Origin: Saccharicrinis sp.
GTDB taxonomy: Bacteria > Bacteroidota > Bacteroidia > Bacteroidales > Marinilabiliaceae
Assembly: GCA_024635585.1 (NCBI GenBank)
Contig: JAGXIP010000227.1
Span: forward strand, 1 to 32,321
Reading direction: 5' to 3'
DNA length: 32,321 nt
Shown piece after piece: positions 1 to 11,600 of the stretch. Both the position numbers and the translations under genes were made by a program. The first letter of the stretch is position 1; each line of letters starts with the position of its first letter. The notes beneath the pieces are model-generated. The model had not been told where the DNA came from. It saw only the letters and a program-made list of their open reading frames with translations, and ran no database searches.

Positions 1-687
<687 letters not shown>

Positions 688-710
688 TTACAGATTTTAA
701 ATATAATTTA

Positions 711-743
711 AAAAGGCTCGCTAAATTTGGCGAGCCTTTTTTA
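711..743 (+). terminator. Bidirectional rho-independent terminator after GAPDH
   Basis: A perfect 11-bp inverted repeat (711-721 with 730-740, G+C-rich core GGCTCGC/GCGAGCC) with an 8-nt loop is followed by a T run on the plus strand. A-tracts on the left arm become T-tracts on the minus strand, so it could also stop transcripts of the convergent sensor gene ending at 814. Confidence 0.85.
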
Positions 744-813
744 TTATTGAGATTTAAATGATAAGGTAGTTTAAATTTAATTTTCCACCTTCTCAAAACA
801 CAAGTTATTTTTA

Positions 814-3800
814 TTAATCATCTACCGACAAAGCCTTAATAGCAGAGTCTAATTTTTCGGCTAATTGAGCTGTTTGATTGATATAAACCGACACTTGCTG
901 GATAGAGCTATTTACACTTATGGCTTCGGACGATTGTTCCTGACTGGATTGCCTAATTTTATAAATCAGATCCACAATACTAGCGATGTAAACCTGTAGT
1001 TCCATCATTTTTTCATTGGCCTCTTTCGACAGTTGCATTCCAGAATTTGTATCCTTCAAAATACTTACCGTTACATCACGAGATTGATCAGCAAGCTTTT
1101 TCACTTCATTGGCTACAACCGCAAACGATCTTCCATGTTCACCTGCCCGTGCTGCTTCTACTGCGGCATTTAAGGATAGCAAATTGGTAATACGTGCAAA
1201 ATCAGTAATAAAACCAAGGCCTTGTGTTATTTTCTCAATCGAATCAACTGTCTTCTTTACAATATCAACGCTCGTCTGCGCATCACTTTTCACACTGGTT
1301 GCGTTGGCATACATATCCTCGGCACTTTTTGCATTGAGATTGATATCGTCTGCCATTTGCTTCATAGAGGCCGATATTTCTTCTATTGTAGAAGCCTGGC
1401 TATTGGTGGCATTGAGCAGCTCTACAGATGCCTGACCTAATTTAGATTTAACATCCGCAATGATACTGACATTTTTCTGCCTCGCCTCTTCTAACTTTTC
1501 ATTTCGCGATTTCACCGTATTGACAGCCTCCTCCACTTTTTGCTCAAGAATACGCTGATTCCTCTTCAAACTTTGAGTTCTTCTGCGATAAAAATTAATA
1601 AACATCGCTAAAACAAAGATGATTGCCAAAATGCGAAACAACCAAGTATTGTACCATGCAGCTTTTACAATAACATGGACAGAAGCGCCTTCGTTATTCC
1701 AAACATTGTCATTATTAGAAGCTCTTACCCTAAAAACATAATCGCCTGCAGGTAGGTTTGTATATCCTGCTTCTCTATTATTTCCCACATAAATCCAGTC
1801 TTCATCAAAACCTTCAAGCTGGTAAGCGTAGCTATTTTTTTCGGAAGAGGTGAAGTTTAAGGCTGTAAATTCAAATCTTATTACACTCTGCGTATGATTT
1901 AAAACAATTTTGTCAGTTTGAGAAATAGTCTTTGTTAAGGGGGATTCTTCTTCCCCAATTTCAACCGATTTATTGAATAGTTTAAAATCAGTTAACACCA
2001 CATTAGGCTTGATAGTATTTTTATTTATGAGTTCGGGATTAAATAGATTAAATCCATTGTTTCCCCCAAACAACATCTCCCCATTGTCAGTTTTTAACGA
2101 TACATAACTTGAAAATTCCTTTCCTTGAAGCCCATCAGAAGCATCATATACCAAAACTTCATTATCTGAAGGATTAAAGCGGATTAATCCAATATCGGTA
2201 CTTAACCAAACGTTTTTAGAGTTATCAATTTGCAGACCGAAAATCCGATCTGTTGGCAAGTAATTTTCGGTATTATATACTTTACATTTTCGTGTTTCTT
2301 TATCCATTAAGGATAAACCACCACCATCAGTACCAATCAACAGATTCCCTTTGTTATCCTTAATTAAACCCGTAATTTTATTATTCCCAATTGAGGTTGA
2401 GTCCTTTATATCAGAAAGAAATTGTTGTTTTTGGCCAGTTACCGTATTGTAAAGGTAAAGTCCATTATTTAATGTACCCATCCACAACAATTCATCGGTC
2501 TCATCATAAAAACACCTCACCATTTCAATACCAGGAACAGGTGTAAATTTGTAGTTTTGCGGATTAAATTTACTTATCACACCCGATTCTTTAGACGAAT
2601 TAGAAGTGCCAATCCAAAAAGTGCCTTTCTTATCTTTATGGATAGCATAAACCCTGTTGCTTACAATGGCATTGGGATCGTTTTCATTCATCATAAAATG
2701 GCGAAAACGTTCAGTTTTCTTATTAAAAATAGCTAAGCCCTTTTTAAATGTGCCTATTAGCAAATTGTTTTTATCCAATTCATTAATAGAAAATACATAC
2801 TCATCTTGAAGGCTTGAGGGATCATTTTTTATGGTTTTGTAATTTTTGAAGGTTCCTTCCTCCCTGTTAAATCGACTAAGTCCTCCTCCTTCTTTGGTGC
2901 CTATCCAAATAATCCCCTCGCTATCTTGATAAGCTGAACGAATATTATTATTGAAAATGCCATCTGCTTTAAAATTAAATTTATAATGTTCAAATTGCTT
3001 CCTATTAAAATCTACAAAATTAACACCTCCGCTATAGGTTCCGAGCCATAGTGTATTATTAGTTGTTAAAACAATAGACGTAAGTCCTTTATTGCTTAAA
3101 CTTTGAGCATTATATAAATCTGGAACAAAAAAGGATACTTGATCATTTATTGGATCAAAATATATCAATCCGCCATCTCTGTCGGCCAGATATAAACCTC
3201 CCTTTTTATCTTCAGATATTCCAATAATTCTATTATTCAATAAATAGCCATTTTCTTTGGAGTATTTGGTCATTTCTTCATTAAACCCATTCGGCTTCAT
3301 TAAATATAGTCCGGAAAATTCACATGCAACCCACAAATTATTATTAGAATCTTTTGTTGTATTAATAACATTAACAATATTACTTGTTTTGTTGTGATGA
3401 GCAAAGGTCCCACTGTCGATATCAAGCAAATCCAAGCCTTTTTCTGTTCCAATCCATAAGTGTTTTGAATCCTGAATCTCAATACTATAAACTACATCAT
3501 TAACAATACTTCCATCGTCATCATCATTATGCGTAAACCGTTTAAAGGTTCCATTGTTATGCATTCTGAATAGGCCTTCTCTGGAGCCAATCCATAAATT
3601 GTTATTTTGATCATACTTTAGGGCATTTATAGAAAACCCTGACATTTGTTTAAAATTGATGAAACGCTCGACTGATCGATCAAAATAAGATAAACCTTCT
3701 TCAGTACCCACAAAAAGATTACCGCTTGATTTTTCTTCAACAATTGCCAATATATTATTATTGATTAAACTGTTGCTATCGTTAGCGTTATGCACATATA

Positions 3801-4047
3801 GTTTAAAATCGTAACCCGAATATTTATTCAACCCAGCATTGGTTCCAAACCAAATAAACCCAACACTATCTTCAAAAACGCAGTTAATTCCATTTGATAT
3901 TAAACCATCATCACTGGTTAATATATTGAAGTGTAAGGCCTTTTTTTGGGCATTTAACGCAGAAGAAAAAAGAAAAAAAATGACAAGTAATTTAATGCCA
4001 ATAGTTGTATTCCATAAACGATAAAATTTCACACCCCCCATAACCAT
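814..4047 (-). CDS. Periplasmic beta-propeller (Reg_prop/Y_Y_Y) sensor fused to a methyl-accepting chemotaxis signalling domain
   Basis: A 1077-residue inner-membrane sensor. A signal peptide (to about residue 34, ending NAQ) leads into a long periplasmic region (about 40-690) of many two-component-regulator-propeller repeats with the WIGT.GGL type motif. A Y_Y_Y domain (about 730-793) follows, then one transmembrane helix (about 801-820) and a coiled-coil linker. The C-terminus (about 880-1077) is not a histidine kinase: it is an MCP signalling domain with the hairpin tip [19 protein letters not shown] (955-973) and the following [15 protein letters not shown]. The sensory half is that of hybrid two-component systems controlling polysaccharide utilisation; the output half is a chemoreceptor that normally binds CheW/CheA. 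No clear HAMP domain is seen. The ligand is unknown, carbohydrate being likely. No che gene is in the window. The ATG at 4047 is used; the ATG at 4041 would also give a signal peptide. Confidence 0.9.
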   Translation of the reverse strand: MVMGGVKFYRLWNTTIGIKLLVIFFLFSSALNAQKKALHFNILTSDDGLISNGINCVFEDSVGFIWFGTNAGLNKYSGYDFKLYVHNANDSNSLINNNILAIVEEKSSGNLFVGTEEGLSYFDRSVERFINFKQMSGFSINALKYDQNNNLWIGSREGLFRMHNNGTFKRFTHNDDDDGSIVNDVVYSIEIQDSKHLWIGTEKGLDLLDIDSGTFAHHNKTSNIVNVINTTKDSNNNLWVACEFSGLYLMKPNGFNEEMTKYSKENGYLLNNRIIGISEDKKGGLYLADRDGGLIYFDPINDQVSFFVPDLYNAQSLSNKGLTSIVLTTNNTLWLGTYSGGVNFVDFNRKQFEHYKFNFKADGIFNNNIRSAYQDSEGIIWIGTKEGGGLSRFNREEGTFKNYKTIKNDPSSLQDEYVFSINELDKNNLLIGTFKKGLAIFNKKTERFRHFMMNENDPNAIVSNRVYAIHKDKKGTFWIGTSNSSKESGVISKFNPQNYKFTPVPGIEMVRCFYDETDELLWMGTLNNGLYLYNTVTGQKQQFLSDIKDSTSIGNNKITGLIKDNKGNLLIGTDGGGLSLMDKETRKCKVYNTENYLPTDRIFGLQIDNSKNVWLSTDIGLIRFNPSDNEVLVYDASDGLQGKEFSSYVSLKTDNGEMLFGGNNGFNLFNPELINKNTIKPNVVLTDFKLFNKSVEIGEEESPLTKTISQTDKIVLNHTQSVIRFEFTALNFTSSEKNSYAYQLEGFDEDWIYVGNNREAGYTNLPAGDYVFRVRASNNDNVWNNEGASVHVIVKAAWYNTWLFRILAIIFVLAMFINFYRRRTQSLKRNQRILEQKVEEAVNTVKSRNEKLEEARQKNVSIIADVKSKLGQASVELLNATNSQASTIEEISASMKQMADDINLNAKSAEDMYANATSVKSDAQTSVDIVKKTVDSIEKITQGLGFITDFARITNLLSLNAAVEAARAGEHGRSFAVVANEVKKLADQSRDVTVSILKDTNSGMQLSKEANEKMMELQVYIASIVDLIYKIRQSSQEQSSEAISVNSSIQQVSVYINQTAQLAEKLDSAIKALSVDD

Positions 4048-4352
4048 CCCTGTTTTTTAAAATTCAACCACTCTATCTATCACATGACTTATTACAAATA
4101 CAATTAAACTGGTATTGTATAACGAGTTCCGTACAATACGGTATTAATCTATTTTAGTTTCGCTAAATATTAATAATTAATTGCAGTCGTTTTATCCACA
4201 CTGTGACGTTACCATTCTACAGCACTTTTGTGGCAACATCGGCAATAATTACACCTTATGAACAAATTGGTTTTTGAGCCATTGCCTACAGGGAAATAGT
4301 ACGGAAGCAAAGTATTATCTGAGTGGTTAGTTCTTGGTAAGAGTCTAGAAAA
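4048..4352 (-). promoter_or_regulatory. Upstream region of the sensor gene with inverted repeats
   Basis: No gene is seen in these 305 bases. They hold a perfect 8-bp inverted repeat GTATTGTA-N12-TACAATAC (4112-4119 and 4132-4139) and an overlapping small palindrome CCGTA-CAA-TACGG (4129-4141), 65-95 bases upstream of the sensor start. This is a candidate operator. I could not find a convincing TAnnTTTG promoter box on the minus strand. Confidence 0.4.
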
Positions 4353-5615
4353 TTAATAATGTATCCCTTTAATCTGCGGGTGCTCTAAGGAACCTTTAAT
4401 TTGCAGTAAAATATCTTCACCGTCGCGGGGAATTCTAAAACCAAATGTTCGTTCAAAGTTTGCTAAGGATGATTGTAAGTTGGGTTCAATATTAGCGATA
4501 CGCATTTCCATTGTTTGGATGTCTGTGCTATCCATATTAACACCGTACAATTTAATATCGGCTTTTAAGGTGGCTTCTAGCACCGGCAAAACCAGCTTAG
4601 CATTATCTACAATACATCTACCATCATTTATTTGGGTATTAAATACCAGCTCATCCACCCTCAAATCCTCCGGCTTGAGCCCCAACATCATTAGCTGAGC
4701 TTCCATGCCAGAGCCTGATTTTCCATCGTATTCTACATTCAAATCCTTTAAATTCAGGCTGAAGTTTACTTTGGATAAGGACGACTTTACATCGTGTTTT
4801 TCGTCCAAATTTAGCTCACCCTCAAAAGTAGAATTAAAAGATTGCAAGCTATATTTTCCGCCAGCACTTCTTTCGCCCCAATTTATTTGATCGTTAGAAC
4901 TCAAATCATATTTCATGTTTACCTGGGAAGGAACAAAATCATTGAACCCTTGCCCGGCATAATTCACCTTTGCATCCCCTTCCATTAGTAGCGTTCCGGT
5001 GATTACCTTAACTTTTTCAACATCAATTGTACGTTCTTCATGATTCAGTAAAATTTGAATATCAGCATACTCAATTTTATTTGATCCTATTAAAAAACGG
5101 GTAAGCCAGTTATTTTTTGTGGGGTGCTGCATCCAAGCACCTTCTTCAATTTTTAAACTTAGCTGTTGTTTTTCATCGGGGAAGTTCAAATTCATCACCT
5201 GGTATTTTTGATGACTCATATCTCCATCAAAATTAATCGTAACGTTTTTTCCTGTAAAAATGGCTTTCTCATTTCCGCTAAGTTTTGCATTTTCGAAATT
5301 TAAACCTAAGCTGGTAAGCTTATCTACCCTTTGCGTTTTGGATATCTCCATGGCTTCGCGATGCTTTATTTTTACATATAACACATCGCTTTCTATTTTA
5401 AACTTTGAGTTAGGATAAACCAGAGAAAAATTTTTGAATGTGATTTTTGAACAGAGCGGATTAACCTTAAGGTCGGTATAATATGGCCGCGAGGTTTCAG
5501 GAAATTGCTGTAAATACAAATCAAGTTTTTTAGCGGATATGTTGCCATATATCCAATTGCCGGTATAAACAACTACTAATAATATTATTGCGATAGCTAG
5601 TATCTTCGATTTCAT
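4353..5615 (-). CDS. Membrane-anchored AsmA-like protein of unknown function
   Basis: A 420-residue protein with an N-terminal hydrophobic segment (about residues 4-23) that acts as an uncleaved anchor or signal, then a long beta-rich periplasmic region with alternating hydrophobic residues and no catalytic motif I recognise. The C-terminal ending ILLQIKGSLEHPQIKGIHY resembles the repeat-end pattern (xGxLxxPxIxG) of AsmA/DUF748-type proteins, which span or work beneath the outer membrane. It starts 30 bases after the second PorP/SprF gene on the same strand and is probably the last gene of that operon. That context suggests a helper role at the outer membrane, but this is inference. The ATG at 5615 is the only sensible start before the anchor. 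Confidence 0.5.
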   Translation of the reverse strand: MKSKILAIAIILLVVVYTGNWIYGNISAKKLDLYLQQFPETSRPYYTDLKVNPLCSKITFKNFSLVYPNSKFKIESDVLYVKIKHREAMEISKTQRVDKLTSLGLNFENAKLSGNEKAIFTGKNVTINFDGDMSHQKYQVMNLNFPDEKQQLSLKIEEGAWMQHPTKNNWLTRFLIGSNKIEYADIQILLNHEERTIDVEKVKVITGTLLMEGDAKVNYAGQGFNDFVPSQVNMKYDLSSNDQINWGERSAGGKYSLQSFNSTFEGELNLDEKHDVKSSLSKVNFSLNLKDLNVEYDGKSGSGMEAQLMMLGLKPEDLRVDELVFNTQINDGRCIVDNAKLVLPVLEATLKADIKLYGVNMDSTDIQTMEMRIANIEPNLQSSLANFERTFGFRIPRDGEDILLQIKGSLEHPQIKGIHY

Positions 5616-5645
5616 GCGCAGTATTTTTTCTTTAAAAATACAAAA

Positions 5646-6659
5646 TTAAAAGTTACGCATAGATTTTATACCACTCTTAGTTTTATCTCTTTTTGGCTTA
5701 CGGAAGCCGAATTCGCGATTTTTATTTTCTTTTACGAAAGAACTTATTTGATAGGAGATAACAATTTCATGACCCGTGCGGTTTATCATGTTATTGCCCA
5801 TTGCAACATCAAAAACATAGCCCACCTCCAACCCTTTTGGTATCTTCACGTTAACCATGTTCGTCATCCAGCCATTTTTACTGTACATAGCACCTATCCA
5901 AAAAAGCTCCTTAAAAAACACCTGCAATCCACCGCTCACATTATATTCCTCTTCATCGTGATACCTAGCTAAAAAAGACGGTTTAATGCCTATCCACGAA
6001 TTGGGATTAACGGTATAACCCGACGACAAATAATACTGTCGCTTTTGTTGCATTTGATTGGTTTCGAAAAACTTTTCCTTATTGCCACTTCCTAAAATAT
6101 TGGCTACGGATAAGCCTAAATAAAACTTACGCGAATAAAGATAAGCTCCACTGGTTGCGTTTAGTATTGTTTCGCTTTCGGTAGTATTTGAAAAACTAGG
6201 ATCGTTGGCATGGGTGAGGTTAAGCTCGTTAAATGCTATTTGATGCATTTGTGCATTGGCGCTAATGCCCAGTGAAAGAAATGTTACCGGAGATATTTTT
6301 AACAGATAGGCATAACTTAAACTGCCCGTATATACTTTATTAATACCAAATTGCTCCAGGCTCAAAGCTCCACCCACCGACATTAAAGTGTTATTAAGCG
6401 GAGTGTAGCCTGTAAAACGATAACTAGCGGGGGATCCTTCGAGTCCGAACCATTGCTTACGAGCCATTAAACTCGCAACCATAGTATTTGAAGTTGCCGA
6501 ATACGCAGGATTAATAAAAAATTGTGTTTGCATATATTTTGGCGAGAAAATTTCATGCTGAGCTAGCAATCCTGCACAAGCATTACATGCTAGTATTAGC
6601 AATAATACACTCCGTCTTAAACCCATCCAAATCCCTCGTTTCATTTTCAGGTATCTCAT
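5646..6659 (-). CDS. PorP/SprF family T9SS outer-membrane protein (second copy)
   Basis: A 337-residue predicted outer-membrane beta-barrel of the PorP/SprF family. A signal peptide (to about residue 34, ending LLAQ) is followed by the family N-terminus PKYMQTQFFINPAYSAT, then ARKQWFGLEGSPASY and GGALSLEQFGI segments, and a barrel with many alternating strands to the C-terminus. Family knowledge: SprF is needed for secretion or surface attachment of the cognate type B substrate SprB, and PorP/SprF genes often lie next to such substrates. Its ATG overlaps the stop codon of the preceding substrate gene by 4 bases (ATGA), so translation is probably coupled. It differs clearly in sequence from the copy at 7602-8612, which suggests a dedicated partner rather than a recent duplicate. 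Confidence 0.9.
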   Translation of the reverse strand: MRYLKMKRGIWMGLRRSVLLLILACNACAGLLAQHEIFSPKYMQTQFFINPAYSATSNTMVASLMARKQWFGLEGSPASYRFTGYTPLNNTLMSVGGALSLEQFGINKVYTGSLSYAYLLKISPVTFLSLGISANAQMHQIAFNELNLTHANDPSFSNTTESETILNATSGAYLYSRKFYLGLSVANILGSGNKEKFFETNQMQQKRQYYLSSGYTVNPNSWIGIKPSFLARYHDEEEYNVSGGLQVFFKELFWIGAMYSKNGWMTNMVNVKIPKGLEVGYVFDVAMGNNMINRTGHEIVISYQISSFVKENKNREFGFRKPKRDKTKSGIKSMRNF

Positions 6660-7597
6660 CTTTTTATATAAATAAAGCCTGAAAATTCTTTTTTAATATC
6701 TGTTGTTCTTAACAAAAAATAGTAGGTTCCATTGGTACAATAATCGCCAGCAAACTTTCCTACATTCCCTATTCCATCCCATTTGTTGTTATAATCACTG
6801 TCTGAATACACCACATTACCCAGCACATCGAAAATTTTTATCTCCATAGCAGTACCTTGTAAATCTGGAATTATAAATTCATCGTTAAACCCATCACCAT
6901 TGGGAGATATACCATGGGGAATAAATATTTTATCGGACTCCTTTCCTTCTGCAAAATAAAACACCCATGCCTGATTGTAATCTCCCTCCTTATCCGTTAT
7001 TTGGTATTGCAGGGAATCTAAACCTGTAAATAAGCCATCAAAAGTACAAGTCAATAAGCCATCGTCATTTAAATAACTGCTTCCATTTTTTAAGTCGGTA
7101 ACAATATTAAGCAGAATAGGCAAGTCAAATAAATTACTATCATTGTCCAACACGTTTATTTCACTTGCAATTCCAGGTACAAGAAAAACTGTATCGTTAT
7201 TAGCTACAGGTACAAAATCATAATCTATAACATCAATAATAACCTGTGCCTCATCGCATGAGCCATCCTTACCGCAGACTTTATACCAAAACTCATCGGC
7301 TCCAGTGTTACCTGGTACAGGGGTATATTTTATGGTAAGTCCATCTAATACTTCGGCCACGCCAAACTTTGGTTGCTTTATTATCTCTAATGAACTTACA
7401 CCTTCCGAAATTCCTTGGTCGTTATTTAATACATAAATAACAAAGGTTTGACCTTCATTTCCCTTAACAAAGTCGGCATAGGCTCTAATACTTTGCGCAT
7501 CATTTGTATTACGACCCAAACCGGCACATGCATTGGGGATACCCAGATACAAAATAAAAAAAGCGACTATTACATAAAATGTGTTCATCCGTTTCAT
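6656..7597 (-). CDS. Small T9SS type B (gliding motility-associated C-terminal domain) surface protein with Ig-like domains
   Basis: A 313-residue secreted protein: signal peptide (about 1-26), two tandem Ig/cadherin-like modules (about 38-130 and 130-222; the first has the NDQGISEG...GLTIKYTP...DEFWYKVCG layout of bacterial Ig domains), and a C-terminal type B sorting domain (about 225-313). The sorting domain shows PHGISPNGDGFNDEFIIPD, a KIFDVLGNVVY strand, KWDG and the terminal GTYYFLL...GFIYIKR, typical of the CHU_C/TIGR04131 family. Such domains direct export across the outer membrane by T9SS. It lies 4 bases after one PorP/SprF gene and overlaps the next. It has no enzyme motif and is probably a short adhesin or structural surface protein. 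An in-frame ATG at 7588 is a possible alternative start. Confidence 0.9.
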   Translation of the reverse strand: MKRMNTFYVIVAFFILYLGIPNACAGLGRNTNDAQSIRAYADFVKGNEGQTFVIYVLNNDQGISEGVSSLEIIKQPKFGVAEVLDGLTIKYTPVPGNTGADEFWYKVCGKDGSCDEAQVIIDVIDYDFVPVANNDTVFLVPGIASEINVLDNDSNLFDLPILLNIVTDLKNGSSYLNDDGLLTCTFDGLFTGLDSLQYQITDKEGDYNQAWVFYFAEGKESDKIFIPHGISPNGDGFNDEFIIPDLQGTAMEIKIFDVLGNVVYSDSDYNNKWDGIGNVGKFAGDYCTNGTYYFLLRTTDIKKEFSGFIYIKR

Positions 7598-7601
7598 TAT
7601 G

Positions 7602-8612
7602 CTACCAGCTTAAACCTTCGTATCTTGAGCGTTTATTTTTACGGGCTTCGGAACAAGGAATTGCCTTATTTTTTAAATTATTGCAGATGGTATATCTGGT
7701 TACCAACCTGTAGGTACTTCCATACTCAACTTGTGCTCCGGTTAAACCCAACTGAAATTCCATTCCAAAACTTATACGTTGGTAATTAATTCCTACAGTG
7801 GTCGACAGTCCTAAGCTTTTCCCCAAATCATGATCAACGTTTCTTCTGTACGAAACCATTCCCCACATGGCATAGCTGGGACTGGGGGTTGGGAATGTAC
7901 CTTTAAGTGTAAAATCCAATCTATTATCATTGTTACCATTCCTACGGAACATCAGCAGAGGTTCCAAATAAATATCTCTATCCACTATTTTATAAAGTGA
8001 CGAGAGGTGAAGGTGGTAGTCCATTGCCAAATCGGGCTCACCATCGTTCAAATACATCGGGTTATCCTGATCTATCATATTATTTAACGAAACACCCAAC
8101 ACGTAATCGTTAAACTTAAATAACACTCCCGAGTTTACATTCATGCCCCAGCCTGAGGATATCCCTCCGCTTATGGCCGGATCCAAAATACCTGATGGCG
8201 TATTAAGCTCGCTTTCATCGATACGCATTTGTTCTACCGTTAAACCCAAACCGAAAGCCATTGTAATTATGTTTCGTCGTGATTTTTTAAGTACTATTTC
8301 GTGCGAAAAGGCCTGATGCAAACCAAATTGATTCACATTTCCGTTTCTATCGTTATACACGTAAGTGCCCATACCCAAATGCTGTGTTACAGAACCCTGA
8401 AAGTTGAGCATTTGAGTGGTTGGTGCCTTATCCATACCCAACCATTGATTTTGATAGTTGGCTCCAAAGCTATAACATGATTTATCGATGCCGGCAGCAG
8501 CAGGGTTCATCAAAAAAGTATCGTACATATATAAGTTAGTAACATAGTACCTTTGTGCGGCAACTGCATTAACTATCCCCAATATGATATATATGGCCCA
8601 GAGCCTTTTCAT
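7602..8612 (-). CDS. PorP/SprF family T9SS outer-membrane protein (first copy)
   Basis: A 336-residue PorP/SprF-family outer-membrane barrel. The signal peptide (to about residue 20, ending VAAQ) is followed by the family N-terminal signature YMYDTFLMNPAAAGIDKSC and by NQWLGMDKAPTTQMLNFQG, close to the pattern of known PorP/SprF proteins (NPAxAG ... RxQWxGxxGxPxT). The body is an alternation of predicted beta strands. The tail (SEARKNKRSRYEGLSW) extends beyond the barrel. It sits 57 bases after the giant Ig-repeat substrate and 4 bases before the small substrate, in one operon. Inferred role: outer-membrane partner for surface delivery of the 1512-residue protein upstream. Confidence 0.9.
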   Translation of the reverse strand: MKRLWAIYIILGIVNAVAAQRYYVTNLYMYDTFLMNPAAAGIDKSCYSFGANYQNQWLGMDKAPTTQMLNFQGSVTQHLGMGTYVYNDRNGNVNQFGLHQAFSHEIVLKKSRRNIITMAFGLGLTVEQMRIDESELNTPSGILDPAISGGISSGWGMNVNSGVLFKFNDYVLGVSLNNMIDQDNPMYLNDGEPDLAMDYHLHLSSLYKIVDRDIYLEPLLMFRRNGNNDNRLDFTLKGTFPTPSPSYAMWGMVSYRRNVDHDLGKSLGLSTTVGINYQRISFGMEFQLGLTGAQVEYGSTYRLVTRYTICNNLKNKAIPCSEARKNKRSRYEGLSW

Positions 8613-8669
8613 TAATTTAGACTTTTTGGTTAAGATTTTGATTTTTTTGGCTATTTTTCAGTTCAAGAC

Positions 8670-11600
8670 TTATCTTTTTAAGGTGATATGTCCTTTAAAC
8701 ACCTTTCCTTTAAGGGGCGATTCTACTACATACCAATAGTCGTCCGTAGGCACAGGCTGACCGTAATAACGACCGTCCCAAGCTGGATCAGAGGCCAAAT
8801 ATTTTATAAGCAACTTACCATAACGATCATAAATTTTAATAATAGTATTCGGATATTTCTCTATACCCTCTATCTCCCACCTGTCATTTATCCCATCGTT
8901 ATTAGGGGTGAAAAAAGGAGGTATTACAACATCAAAATCTGCACTTAAAAATACGGTAGCCATAGCTTTGCATCCGTTATAATCTTCTATTTCAATCATA
9001 TGCTCTCCACTCTTTAAATTTTCAAATACATTTTCAGTTCCTTTTAAAGAATTATTGATGCTATAGCTATACGGACCAGTGCCTCCCTCAACTAATACAG
9101 CTACTCGTGCATAAATTGTTGTGTCTAAATGGGTAATGATAGGCAATTCCCGATAAACCACATTAGCCGTATCTCGAATAATCATACAACCATCTGACAC
9201 TACTACCCAATATTCTCCCGGTTCGGAAACACGTATGGACTGCTCTGTACTTCCGTTGTTCCACAGGTAGCTGATATAATCAGCTCCTGCATCTATGTCA
9301 AAAGTATCCTTTTGGCACACAGAGGTATCGGAACATAGATTGATGTCTGGTCTGAAAAGTTTTCTTACTGTTTTAGAAGCAAAACCATAACAACCATATT
9401 CGTTTTGTACTTGAACGAGATTTATGGTATCCTGCATTTGCGCATTTATTTGACGGGCAGAGGATCCATTGTGCCATCGATATGACGCAAAACCAACACC
9501 TGCATCCAGTTGCAACTCATCCACGGGACAAATAAGCGTATCGGCACCCAAACTAACCTGGGGAACAGGATACCAAACTACCCTGGCAGTATCTGCACTC
9601 ACACAACCATAATTATTTTTTGCCTTTAACCAATAGTTTGCTTTACCCACAGTTATACTCCGGCTAGTTTCGCCGGTTGACCATTCAAAATCGGAAATAT
9701 TAGGTGGCACCGTTAGCGCACCGTAGGTACCCGGACATGCTTGCTGGTCAAGCAGATCAAATACAGGTGATTGATGCAGTGTTACATTAACCTGATCCTG
9801 GGTTTCACAGCCCTCAACATTCTTAACCAATAAAGTATATGTTCCGGTTGACTGCACCGTTATACTTGAAGTATTTAGCATCGGATTTCCGTTCCATTGA
9901 TACTCGGCATAGACTTCTGGGGACTTTAAAATGGCCAATTCGCCCTCGCATAAATCAACATCCGAACCCAAATTTAAAGTGGGAACAGGCAAAATAGTCA
10001 CTACTCCTTCCGTTTGGCTTGGGCAACCATTGGCGTCAATCACCTTTAAACCATAGGTACCGGATTGGGTAACTGGCCATGGCGCATTAATTGGGCCTGC
10101 GACATTTGCAACAGCCTCCATTTTACACCATTGATACGACAATGCATCAAGCAAAGGATTCGTTAGAGTGTCACCTATATTCTCACAGGCTTTAACAGGT
10201 GGTATTTGTGCCATAACAGTCGGAGCAAAAACACCTACATCAACCTGATCGCTTGCTGAACAGCCATGTTCATCATAAGCTGTAACAGAATATTTCCCAG
10301 CTTCGGTAACTAGATAAACGGAGGTTGAATCGTAGTACTTTTTATCCTGATTATTCCATGTTAGATAATCAAATTCATAACCCTCTGGAGAATAAAAAGA
10401 TACCATACTTATGGTGCCAGCATCATTTTTACATAATGAAAAATCATCGGATACTTTTACAGTTGGAAGGGAGTAAGATGTAACGTTTATCTCATTTTTT
10501 TTAAGACATGTACCATAACTTGCCTCAAGTTTATAAATACCTCCTAAAGACACCTTAATAGTATTATGATTATCAGACATTTCAACCCCTTCATGTAACC
10601 ATTTATAGGTATCATAACCATTGGAGGCAAATATTTGTATTGTATCTCCATCACACAAATCTCGCGCTATCTTCAAATCCGGAGGATTAGCACTATAAAA
10701 AGTTACATTAACCGTATCGGTCACCGGGCATCCGTTTTTATCCATGGCCTCTACCATATAAATACCTGAATTACCAACAACAGCATTTGTAATTTGATAG
10801 ATATTCTCATCAGGGCTGGGGGTGGGAAGAATTACATCATTGTCAGCAGGCGTTTTTTTATACTTCCACACAAAGTTGGTGTGTGCTGTTGACCCTTCAA
10901 TATCTAGGGTAATACCTACACATTCTTCTCTATCCTCACCTAAATCAATAGCTTGTAAATCGTACCAATCAAAATGTGCCTTGGCTGAATCAACGCAACC
11001 ATTGGCATCGGTTACTTGAAGTGTATAATCGGCAGGACTTGTTAAATCGATGTGGGAGGTTGTTGCACCCGTGCTCCACAGGTATTTATACCCTGTACCA
11101 ATTGGCCCATTGATACGTTTGGAACTATTGTCGCACGACCATTCATCATTTAAAGTAAAGCTTGGCAATTCGTTCACCACGATATCAAAATCCTTGGTTT
11201 GAGCGCAACCATCAGCACTCCATGCAGTTAATGTATAATTTCCGGATTCAGCAGGCGTAATAAAGTTTTTGGTAGGATCAGCATTAATTACCACTCCCTT
11301 ATATTCCCACTGGTATTTATCAAAGGTGGTGGTATTAACCACTCGCTGGCCCTTACAAACGGAGGTTTTATTCAATTGTATAACAGGCACTTCAAAAGCT
11401 TTTACAACAACTTCATCGTCCGCCTCACAACCAAATTCATCGGTTACTTTAACCGAAATGGTTTCTGAAAAACCTGCACCTACGTTCACTGAAGTGCTAT
11501 TATCATTATCTGAATTGCTCCATTGGTAACTTGGATAACCCGGAGGCAAATCGTAGGTGACAACTTCGCCGGGACATACAATAGTATCATTGCCTAAGGA

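Noticed and set aside
1109-1435. 108-codon plus-strand open frame opposite the chemoreceptor domain
   Set aside because: It is antisense to a strongly conserved MCP region, has no recognisable motif and is best explained as a shadow of the real gene.
6555-6659. Lipobox (LILAC) in the second PorP/SprF signal peptide
   Set aside because: PorP/SprF proteins are outer-membrane barrels and a normal cleavage site follows at LLAQ; the Leu at -2 is also atypical for a lipobox.
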